Origin: Nymphalis io
Lineage: Eukaryota; Arthropoda; Insecta; Lepidoptera; Nymphalidae
Assembly (NCBI RefSeq): GCF_905147045.1
Contig: NC_065914.1
Coordinates: forward strand, 3,968,001 to 4,032,000
DNA length: 64,000 nucleotides
Direction: 5' to 3'
Shown here: in pieces, positions 44,501 through 56,500 of the stretch
How the letters are laid out: every line of letters starts with the position of its first letter
How positions within the stretch are numbered: the first letter of the stretch is position 1
Made by a program: the position numbers and the translations under genes
The notes under the pieces: generated by a model
Told to the model about the DNA's origin: nothing
Database searches by the model: none
The model's input: the letters and a program-made list of their open reading frames with translations, nothing else

Positions 44501-47500
44501 AACGTCAGCATAAAAAGGTATTCGTGTAATTTTTTTCTGGTGATAAAAATTAATGAAGATATGTTCGGTCCATTAAAGGCAATAAACTTTATATTATTTA
44601 ATAATAAATGGTGGTATAATCTTACCTCCCGCCACCCTGGGGTTGGCCTTCTTCCTCGGCCGTTCTCGACTAAACGCAGACCCGCTCTGTAGCGCCTCCA
44701 TTAAACTGAAAAAACAATATATATATATTTAATTAAATCCACTGCGGCGATTGGAAAAAAAGTGTACGGTGTGTCATTGTGGATCGAATTACAGGAAGTA
44801 TAAATTTGTTAGGACAAATTTGGTAAATATAGGAGGGACTAATGACTTTTCGCTATCAATCTTGAGCTTGCGTCTGCGCACGCACATGTGCAATATTAAT
44901 ATGGCCCTCGATACAGCCGGGCACGAGCCGGTCATCGGGTGGACCATATTCCTCATAATACGGCGTCTCAGAAATCCGAGACGACCGGAGCGTGACCAGG
45001 TCCAAAAACACTGGCTTCAAAGTCGGAGCGGAACCGCTACTGAGGATTTTCGACGAAGCCAGCGCCCCGATTAGCCCGAGCAGGCCGCACCTGTCCATGA
45101 CGCCGTCCTGCGCCTGCTCCATGTCCACGAACTGCTTGTAGCGGTGCTGGCGGTCGCGGCGCTCGCGCTCGGCCGCCGCGCGCGCCTCCCGCGCCCGCCG
45201 CGCGCGCTCGCAGCTCTCGCGCGACACCACGTTCTCCTGGTGCGCGCTCTGCGGACCGCGCGGGAGCGGGCTTTAGTACGCTTCGTACAGGACTACAATT
45301 ATTTATGTCGTACTTAGATGGACGAGCAAAAAGCCCGCCCATAGATATTGGCGATGGAAGAAATATTAACCATTCATTACATCGTCAATACCCCCCCCCC
45401 AACCTTGAGAATGTTACGTCCCTTGTGTCTGTAGCTACATTGACTGGTTACACGCAATAATATTGAGTATTGCCGTTTGGCGGTAGAATACCTGATGAGT
45501 GGGTGATACCCACCCAGATGGGTGTGCACGAAGCCCTCTAACGTAGAACAAAATTGTATTTATATTTATTTACATCAACCTTTACTCATAAACGTTATTC
45601 AGCGGATGATTAGTCAAACAATGCTGTCTTTTTCTTTCGAATGTCATATCAATAATAACAGAAAAGGAAAGATTAATGATTAACTAAACAAGCCCAAATA
45701 GAGGCTAGGGCCTCCTGTCTTAGCCCAGCAGTGTAACATTTACATGCTGTTACTTTACAATGGAATGTTCTAGATACTTACCGCAAACGAGTCCTTGAAC
45801 GTCTTGATATCGGAGAAAAATTCCTCCAAAGTGTATTTTTGAGGATCAAAAACGTAGTACTCCGCTAGTTCAACGTACAGCGCCTCCATCTTCTTGAACA
45901 TAGAATGCAATACATCGCATTGCTCGCGGGCCTCTTTTGCGAAATTCTATTTTCTCGTTAAGAAAATAATTATAATAATAAAAACAATACTTAAAAGTTT
46001 GCAATATTTAATTACCTATATATATATAGACGTCGTTTTTACTTCAAGCCGAGATGGCCTAGTGGTAAGAACGCGTGAATCCTAACCGGCGATCGTGGGT
46101 TCGAACCCGGGCAAGCACCACTGAATTTTCATGTGCTTAATTTGCGATTATAATTCATCTCGTGCTTTACGGTGAAGGAAAACATCGTGAGGAAACCTGC
46201 ATGTGTCTAATTTCACTGAAATTCTGCCACATGTGTATTCCACCAACCCGCATTGGAGCAGCGTGGTGGAATAAGCTCCAAACCTTCTCCTCAAAAAGAG
46301 GAGAGGAGGCCTTTAGCCCAGCAGTGGGACATTCACAGGCTGTTACTTTTTACTTCAAAACAATTTCAATCAGACAATTTAAACAAGAGAGCTTTCCTCT
46401 ATTAATATTGCACTTTTCAGATTTTTGATTCATTACAAACCACCTTATGCGTATATATGCGATTTGTTATATTATGTACTATAAACAGTTCTTGATTAAT
46501 ATATCATTATTTATAATACAAAAATATTATTAGTCTGTAATTACACTGGTTATATACTAAGGCAAAATATTGGCTTTTATCGGCCGAGTCATTTATGAGT
46601 GGTTAATTGGTTAACCAGGGCCTACATGAAAATTTCGCCACGGTAGCATGCGAAAGCGATCCCGTGGCGCTCCTCGATAAGACGGAAAGGGTACCGCTGG
46701 TTTTTTAGTGGGTATTCCGATGTTCGGGGCGCACTCGGCGCCTTGGACACCGGCGAGCCCCACATAAACCCCCCCCCCCACACACACACACACTGTTCCC
46801 GTGGGGGAAACACGTAATGCGTTTTTCCAGCGTTAAAAAAAAGCGCTACATGAAACCCCACTACTGAGAAACTTATATTCTAGTTTAAAGGATACGCTCA
46901 TAGTTTCGGTGAAGAGGTCGTCCGGGGTCTGCGGCACCCGGCTGTTGTTCAAATCTGTTTCGAGAGCTCTGATGTCGTTGTCCATCTTCTTCAATGCTTT
47001 CTGGAGATTCTCCATTGAGACACGAGCTGCCCTGTGGGAATGTATAATATTAGATATCAAAATTAATGCGATTAATTAGATTCTGGATAATAGTCTTAGT
47101 GACAATCCATAATTGGGAAGGGCCCATCATGGACAGGCTGACCGACTGATACCGTTCAGGCCCTAGGAACTTGCGCACTATAATATCATGTGGATCAAAG
47201 TATTACTTGGACGTAGGGCTTTGCTTGGGCCCACACAGCAATGTATTATTGTGTTCATAGTAAGTGTGAGTGAGCCAGTGTGACTACAGGCACAAGGGAC
47301 ATAACATCTTAGTTTTTAAGTTTGGTGGCTTATTGACAATGTGAGTAAATGTCCCATTTGCCTTTTTTATAAAAATAAAATAACTATTTCTTCACGATAT
47401 TCTTACCTATCAATATGAGGCATTTCTTCAGCGAAACTGAGCGCGTCCGGGAATTTATTTTCTATTGTATCAACTAAATAATGAAGCAACGTCTGCTTGT

Positions 47501-50500
47501 TCTCTAAATCTTTTGTTGACGTCAACTGTAAATGAAAACATTAAATATTAGTTACGTGGAATATAAATGAGCATCATTATCATATCATCCTCGTCTACTG
47601 CTAAACAAAGTTAACCCCCCCCCCCCAAAGAATGCCACGATGGTCGCGCTTACCGCATCCAACGGCTTCCGTGGAAAATTATTAGTATAATATTAGAGAC
47701 GAGATATTAGGTAAACAGTTTTAGAATTGATAGAATTAATTATAATTACATTTTTATATTGAATGATTAATGCCTTTATATGAATTTAATTCTATTTTGA
47801 AATAATTTAAATAATCTTGATTGAGATAACTTTTTAGGTGAAATGGTGAAAATGAGTAAGTTCCTTGTCAGTTATTCTAGAATCTATATTCCGACATAAT
47901 GATAAATTATCACGTTCGCCCATAAACACGAACATTGTTTATTTAATAAATAAATAATAATAAGCAAATATATAGATAAGCTCCAAACCTTCTCCTCAAA
48001 AGGGAGAGGAGGCCTTAGCCCAGCAGTGGGACATTAACATACTGTTACTGTATATAGATGTAATAATTACCTTAGTAAGAAAACTTATTTCGAAGCCGTA
48101 AGCGCCTGCGTTATTTGACCCTGTGTTCATATAGTTTCCTAGTAACAGTAACAATTCAAGAATCTTCGCGAATTTACCACTCGACTTCACTTCTTCACAC
48201 GCCGCAGTGCCGGATACAATGTCCTGTAAATAAATAAAAATGAAATAATAATAATAACTTTTTATGAGCAGCTAACTTCAAGTCGGCCAATTTAGATTGC
48301 CCGTACTATACTTTACTTGACTGCCTCGTTGGTCTAGTTGGCTTGATGTAAGGCCGCAGACCCGGAGGTCCTGGGTTCAATTCCTAAGTCGGGCCAATAA
48401 AAAGTTATTGGGTTTTTCTGTCAGAAAATTCTCAGTAGCAGCCCGGAGTCTGGAAGTTGGAAGTGTGCTCGAAAAGCACGTAAAGCCGTTGTTCCTGCGC
48501 CTGAACTGTTTCCGGTCGTGTCGGATTGCCCTCCCATAGGATTATGAGAGTTAGGGAATAGAGAGTGCACCTGTGTTTGCGCACACACTTGTGCACTATA
48601 ATATCTCCTGCATAGTTGGCTAATCTCTCTTAAGATTGGCCGCCGTGGCCGAATACGGTCTGGAGGACATTATTATTATTACTATACTTTAATACACACA
48701 CACACACACGCAAGCAAGTACGTACCCAACGAAAGCATACGCACGCACACGTATACGTGTAAATATATATACATTGTATTTATATTAATGTGACATTGGT
48801 ACACTCACAGGTTTGAGCTCAGATATAATCTCGCTGTAATGTTCCCTGAAGGCCAAACTCCTCAACCTCGGGACCAGCCTCTTGATGTCCGCCACCGTCG
48901 CCGAGAACAGCTCTGCCTCCGTCAGTTCCTCGCTTTTGCATTTCAAATCTGCAAGTTTCTTGAGCTGATCCGCTGGTGGGAGGTACTGGAAATAAATTGC
49001 TTTTAAATGTAAACGTTATCTACAATTACTAGATTCCGCCCGAAGTTTTGGCCAAGTGTGAGGAGCGGGTAAGCTTTGTCTTTATTTGTATCCCTGACAA
49101 TGTGTACGCAAAATTTCATGATTTTCGGTTAAGTAGCTAAGACGTGAAAGCATGACAATCAAACACACTTTCACATTTATAATATTAGTATATATTATCT
49201 TAAAAGTTATAATATTGACTTCATGTTTTTCAGATTCCGGTATTTTTTTCTGCATTTCGTTCAAATTAAGAATAATACGCCAATAGCAGAAGAAGTCACC
49301 TTAGATTTACATATTCAAAAACAACTATACTACAAAGAGTTTGGTTCAATATATATATATAATATTATTCCACCTAACTATTTATATGCACTTTAATTTT
49401 ACTTCTAAAGTTCTGATAACAACTTGATATTTTATCATGAATCGATAATGAATACCACAGATTATTAAGATCTCGACCAATGATGTCACGTCTATTCAAG
49501 ATCAAAGTTGTTTACTCCGGTTGACGAGCCGGTTGGCGTGGTTGGTAGATACTTGCCTTTCACGCTAAAGGTTGTGGATTCGTTTCCCATCCAGGAAAGA
49601 CATTTTTGTGCATGAATATGTCTGTTTGTCCTGAGTCTGGGTGTAATTATCTATATAAGTATGTATTTACAAAAGAAAAGTAGTATATGTAGTATATCAG
49701 TTGTCTGGTTTCCATAGCACAAGCTTTGTACGAGCTTAATTTGGGATCAGATGGCCGTGTGTGAATAATGTCCCAGGATATTATTATTATTATTATTATT
49801 ATTATTACTCCAACTATTAAAATAGGCTACGCAGTAGCAGGTAGAGCATCATGACAGCTTCCGTACCTGTATGAGCAGGTCCAGCACGTCAGCGGTGAGC
49901 ACCGTCGTGTCACAGCGAAGCACGCACGTCCTTATATGCTCATACGACATGTGTTTCAGGGAACCCCCGAGTAGAATAGACAGATTCTGCGCAGCTTTGC
50001 TGTCTAGAACCTTTAAATCTTTCACTTTTTTCAGCGTGTGGACTCTGGAATATAAAAATACAATTCCAATTAATATAATTAGAGTCCGTCGAACTATTCA
50101 GTGAGAACTAACTCGACTCACAACGCATAACAACACAACGCAGCATTCAGCAAATTATAAGTTTTTTTTATAAAATAGGTTGGCGGACTAGCAAATGGGC
50201 ATTCTGATGGTAAGTGGTCATCACCGTCCATAGACAATTCAATTTGTTTGCTTTAAGCATAATATACATGTTTAGTCACTATATTTATGTCATGCAAATA
50301 TTTTAACTTAAATTATAAATTAAAATTATTTTAACTTAATTACAAGGGAGTACATTATATTTCATTTCATTTGATTTCATTACAAGGGTACAAGTCACAA
50401 TATACATTTTGCCATAAATTATAAACAAAGACATATATATAATTCTTCATATAAATAATACTTATAAAATGGATAAATAAATGTCGAAAATTTATTGCAG

Positions 50501-53500
50501 GAATTCTTTGACAGCATAACAACATTTATCAACAAAGCAGTCATGTAATTTTTTCTTAAATCTTAAATAAGGCAGATGTTTAATATCGGAAGGCAACCTA
50601 TTATATTGGAGATGTGAGAAATATTAACGTTTCCTTACATTTCGCTAATGCGCCATGGAACTAAGATGTACTGTCTCTTGTGCCTGTGGTTACATTGGCT
50701 CACTTCTGATTGGTTCGCGTGAACGGACATAATAGGAAATATATTTTTTCGAAATAACCGTTCGAATTAATAATAATGAATGCTCAATTAAATTCTGATA
50801 TTAGAATAAAAGATTCTAAGTTACAATCATTCGCCAAGACAATTTGAACCGTATATCACAATGAATAAGACTCACTTGTCGACGGAATCTTCATTCTTCT
50901 TAGCGACTGGTTTACTCGAGAACTTCTGCGCCAAACCGCTGAGTATATCCGGCGATGCGAGTTTGTCTTCTTGTACCTTAAATCCATTGGTTACAAAAAA
51001 ATTATAACACTATATATATAAGCGAAATATCATTGGCTGACTCATAACGAGATCTCCGAAACTATAGATCCGATTTATTTTGGATTTAGCATAGTTTCGA
51101 TATAAACGCTCAGTAAGAACGGATTTTACGCAAATCTTATACAATTTTTTTTTGTATAATTTCACTACACGAAAGTGGGACGGGCAGCTTGTTTTATATA
51201 AATTAAAAATATAATAATATATACACAAAGGGCAAAGACAAATATAATATGCAGTACTAGGTACAGTAGTAGGTGCTATCCAATTGGTTGATATTTTTGT
51301 TTACTGTCTGCTGATTATGGCCAAATAGTATTACAAATGTTATCTTAAGATATGTTAGTATTAAATCATTAGGATTTTATTGGTGCTCTCCAAAAATAGA
51401 AATCTTCCACCCATGTATCAGGGAACAGGTTATAATCTCATCCACTGTCGCTGCCGTGGTCATACCAGGGGGGAGATCAATTAATCAATGCCTACCTTAA
51501 CCCAGAAAGCCTTTTCGGACATCTTCTGCGGGACGATCGTCTTCCAATTGGCACGTTTCAGAGGCCCTTCCACCTCGTACTTCTTTTTAGGTTTCAGTCC
51601 ATAAGGTAAGATATCTGGTTGGGGCTGAAGAAGAAAAATCATTCATTATTCATACTTAAATATATTAGCTGATTACTTTAAAAATGTGATGTCTTCTTCT
51701 CTCGAATGTGAAATCAATTATGTTAGAGAGAGAGATATCAGTGTTCAGAGCATCCGCTTAACAACGTTTATGAGTAAATATATATTTCATTAAAAACATA
51801 TCCTGTGACATTTTTACTATAACTAATGTTACATAGTGCTTTCGGTATTTGTCAAATATAATAATTTAATTATTTACAATTTTGACCGAAATGACATTCA
51901 TAATACACCATGCATAAACATTGCACCAACCCGCATTAAAGCAGCGTGGTGGAATAATCTCCAAACCTCCTCAAAAAGAAAGAAATTCACGGGCTGTTAC
52001 CAGATAAACCATGTTGCCCGAATAGGCATTATCTTTGCCTTTGTCCGATACAAGAAATAACTAACAAACGGAGAGCCAGCAAGATACTAACTAGTTATTT
52101 AGCTATTTATCACATAACATACACCAAACCATATACATAATGTTTATTAAAAAACGAATACTAACTCCATGAATTTTTATCATCTATATAATATTGTTAT
52201 ATGTAATAAAACTTATATATTAATGTATTTTTTAGAAACATAAGATTTTAATTAATTTATAAAGTACCATAAACATTGTTAAAATATCGAATCTAGACTA
52301 TTAACCTGTTTTAGAATATCGTACATAGCATTAGTGATTTACCATTCTAGGCATGACGGGCCCCATGCCAGGTGGTGGTGGCGGCCTAGGCCCGCCCATC
52401 ATCGGTGGCGGTGGGGGCGCTCCACCGGGCATCGGGGGCGGCGGCGGAGCACCCGCGGCGCCCGGGAACGGGGGAGGCGGTGGTGGAGGTGGACCCATAC
52501 CTGGACCTGGAACACCAATACCACATTACTGATTCAGACCTAATGGTAGTTTTTACTTTAACTATCAATAAGTAAGTGCTGGTCGGATAAAGAAAATCTT
52601 ATTTGATGACCTCGATTTTCCATTCAAGTAGACTATTTCAAAGCCGTTTGAATGGTTTCTGTACTAAAAACAAAAAGGATCATTAGTAGCCGTCAGACAG
52701 GTACTGTTCTTGCAAATCACGAAGTCGAGCGGAATTTACTTGTGGTAAATACGTGTCCGTATACGTGTCTAAGTGTGCGTGAAAACGAAAGCGGGTATGG
52801 TTAGCATAAAAATAATACCAATATTTTTATATGTTCAATTGATTTTAAAATAAAACATAAAACTTTTTAACTAAAATTTTTATTATTTAAAATACTAAGT
52901 AAGGGAATGTATTAAAATAAAATTATGTTTTTCTACATTTGGGTTTAAGTTTGACGGTAATTTAAGCGAAACTTAAGACTTAAGGATACCCAATTGAACT
53001 CAAAATATGGCAAAATTATGAAAATAAGGTTAGGCTGGAACTATTTAATAACAAACTTCCATCTATTTTTACGAATGTGAAAAATGTGTCGCATTAATCT
53101 TCTACGGAACTGTCGCTATTAGTTTCAAAGTCAGTCGTGCTGCTATCACTTAATTCACCCACATTAATTATAAATTCAAAGTCATAATCAAAATATTTCA
53201 TATACTCCTTTTCAATTTTTTCGACATGCTTGCATGTATTAAACCAGATGTTGTTATTCGTACTGTTTAAACCTTCAGCTATTAAATTTTGTACTTCTGT
53301 CATATTTTGACCAATATTTTTCGAGGCAATCTTATTCTTCAAAATACCCCAGATGTTTTCAATGGCATTTAACTCGGGGTGATATGGTGGCAGTCGAAGA
53401 ATTTCGAAACCTTTGCTTTTTATTATCTCGTAAATTCTATATGAAATAAAACGCTGCTTATTTCTGATTATTAAATCATACAATTCTACGTTGCGGGACC

Positions 53501-56500
53501 GTTCATTGAAAGGAATACCGTGTTCCGTCAGCCACTTTTGCATGTCGCTCTTGCGCGAATTTGACGTAGGTATACTACTACTTCGAGTATTATGATAGGA
53601 TGCGTTGTCTATCACTATAACAGATTTATCTGGTAAATTTGGCAGCAGCTTTTCATTCAGCCATTTGTTATAATTATTGAAATTCATATTAGAGTGATAA
53701 TCTCCAGTTGTGGATGATGCTTTGTATATTAACGAAACATCTTTAATAAATCCACTACTACTACCTGCATGCACTATAATAAAACGAGCACCGGTACTCA
53801 ACTTTTTTTTAAATGACTTGTCTTTTGTCTTAGTATCTAGCATTTTTAAATTCCACGTGTTTTGACGTACATGCGAGGTTAGCACATAGGTTTCGTCTGT
53901 ATATATAATGGGACGGCCTTGTTCACGGTATTCATGAATTTTTTTCAAAAAATTAAATCTCCACAATTGTATCTCATGCCTTTCTTGTAAAGATTTACGA
54001 TTGTTTTCAATCTTGGTCCATTTGTAGCCCATTTTTATAAGCAACGAACGTAATGTGCTCAAACATCCGTCAAAACCAATTTTTTCTCTTAATGCAGACT
54101 GAAGTTTTGCCAAAGTTGGAAGTTCATTGTGTTCTATATGAAAATTTTGAATTGTAGTTCGAATAATTTCTTGATTCATATTATCTAAATTAAATTTACT
54201 GTCTCTTTTACGTCGCTTTTTCATGGGTGAAGTAAACTTGGTTGATGACGATGGCAACTCCTTCTCTTCTTTTAAAATCCTAGTTACTGTGCGTTCACTG
54301 ACGCCTGTTGCTTGGGCAGTTCTTTCTAATATGTTTGCTAATGGACTTAGGTCACATCCATCACTGTTATTTGCTTTCATAAAACTATATTCATCTTTAA
54401 GAAAGTGAAAGACTTTAGCAATGATTGCTCGACCCTAAAAACAATAAAATATACAATTGAATAAGTATCAAAAGTCAAAACTAAACAATAACTTAAATTA
54501 AAAAAATAACCATTTTTATTTAATGTCAAAACTAGAAAAAAAACAATTTACCTCGCTACGGATAACTTTGCGCTTTGACATGCTGACAGTACTTCACGGC
54601 AATTACCGTCCGGGAACAATAAACACAACTAACCTGAGCGATGGCGCGCTCGCAACTGACCGCGTCGTCAGACACGCACACTATTGCAATATGCATGTAC
54701 ACGTTTAACCACAAATAAAAACTACTCGCCTTCCTGATTTGCAAGAACTGTATCCCAATACGGTTACTATCGACTCCTAGTAGCGACTACATTTCCCTGG
54801 TGGCATTATAAAGAACTAATGTGAGACATTCCGAGATGGCCTAGTGGTTAGAACACGTGAATCTTAACCGACGATCGTGGGTTCAAACCCGGGCAAGCAC
54901 AACTGAATTTGCATGTGCTTAATTTGTGATTATAATTCATCTCGTGCTTGACGGTGAAGGAAAACATCGTGAGGAAACCTGCATGTGTCTAATTTCATTG
55001 AAATTATGTCACATGTGTATTCTACCAACCCGCATTGGAGCAGCGTGGTGGAATAAGCTCCAAACCTTCTCCTCAAAAGGGAGAGGAGGCCTTAGCCTAG
55101 CAGTGGGACATTAACAGGCTGTTACTACTAGAGACATTCAGCGCTTGTATTAAAAACAGCGCGATTTATTTTGATTTGTGTATACTGGTCAGTTATCCGA
55201 TCGACAAAATGCATGCACGACAAAAGCAATGCTCTGATACTTCAGTTCCGATCTCCAGATACCAGCTAGTGAGCCATTTGCGATGTAAAGACAGTTTAAT
55301 ATATCTCACAGCCAATCTAGAGATCGGTCGTGACCACTTACACTGGCACGTTTATCTGTCTAATTAAAAAAAAAACAATGTGACTTTAGAGTAAGCAAAG
55401 TAATATAGTATACGGTTATTTCATTGGTTACCTGAAGGCATGGGAGGCGGGGGTGGCGGGGCGGGACCTGTAACGTGGGGTAAGGGTGTTAAATATATAA
55501 TTTAAAGTTAGATACCGCAGAGTATAAACATTCAAGCTATTTATAGTCTATTTCAACCACAAAAGCAGTAAAAATAACTAAACAACTTTGACATCGAATT
55601 AACGCGATATCATTGGTCGAGATCTCCAAAAGTCCATGATTGTTGGCAACACTGTGCTCGGTGATGATTAAAAATATTATGATAGAACCTGCATATTATG
55701 TTTGAAATCCTGTCACGTGGTATACCGGTTTGTCTATACTTCCTCACATCAAATTGTTTCCATTAAATGATTTCTTTACTACAGAATTTCATAGGCACTT
55801 ATTATTTTACTTTCAAAAACAACTATATATTCCAAAGATAAAAACTTGTATGTTACATAAATATATTTAAAACATGCATATTAAAATTTAAAGTGTATAT
55901 GCAAAATATGAATTTTATATGTTAATTAAATATAATATATATTAATCTTACCTCCAGGCATAGGAGGCGGTGGTGGTGGGGGTGGTCCTCCAGGGCTTCC
56001 AATCGCCTAAAAACGTATTAAAATAAATAAATTAAAATATTAATATAGAATTCGTCTCTAATAATGCGAGTACTAACAGACATTTTTTAAACGTAGAGCT
56101 GTAATTCTCAAAAAGTCATACAGTATACACAGATAAAATAATTAAAAGTATGTTTTTGAAAACACTATTGAAATGAGATTTCAAAAGTCCCAAGATCTCT
56201 AGACATTCGTCATGACTAGGTTACAGGTACTTGCATATTTAAGATCTAGTGATGATAAATGTTTATATGCACTCATTGTATACTGATTTTAATGTGGTCC
56301 ATTTTGCCAAATTTGAAATATTTTAAGCATTTTTCACGCATATTTGAATGTATATATCAAGCTCTTTATATTTCATAAAATCTATCTCATGACATTTGTA
56401 GAGGAGACGAAGATTTCTGCAGTCTCCGATCCGGGTCGTGAACAGGCCACGCAGCGACGTCAGTGGACTAAAGTCGGAGGCGGAAGCAGAGGGGCTACCT

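Larger units (their letters stand above)
52704..54750 (-). mobile_element. intact DD82E Tc1/mariner-group transposon ('Sailor' type)
   Basis: A 2047-bp element between two TA dinucleotides (52702-52703 and 54751-54752). The left end CTGTTCTTGCAAATCACGAA and the complement of the right end CAGTTCTTGCAAATCAGGAA match over about 50-60 bases (…CGAG…TTGTGGT.AA..CGTG) with scattered mismatches. It encodes one complete transposase. It sits in the dia intron between two FH1 exons, in the same orientation as dia. The ends, the TA duplication and the open frame together suggest a recent arrival. The name Sailor rests on the catalytic spacing, which I recall defines that group. Confidence 0.88.

Noticed and set aside
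44856..45090. Read-through of dia exon 22 to a stop at 44856 as an alternative C-terminus
   Set aside because: The continuation CGLLGLIGALASSK is not DAD-like, while splicing at GTGCGG to the exon at 44626-44705 recreates a textbook DAD.
54380..54382. ATG at the start of the 428-codon transposase frame as the true start
   Set aside because: The upstream 18 codons stay open to a good AG acceptor and join in frame to an ATG exon; the longer form restores the N-terminal helix. Kept as an alternative only.
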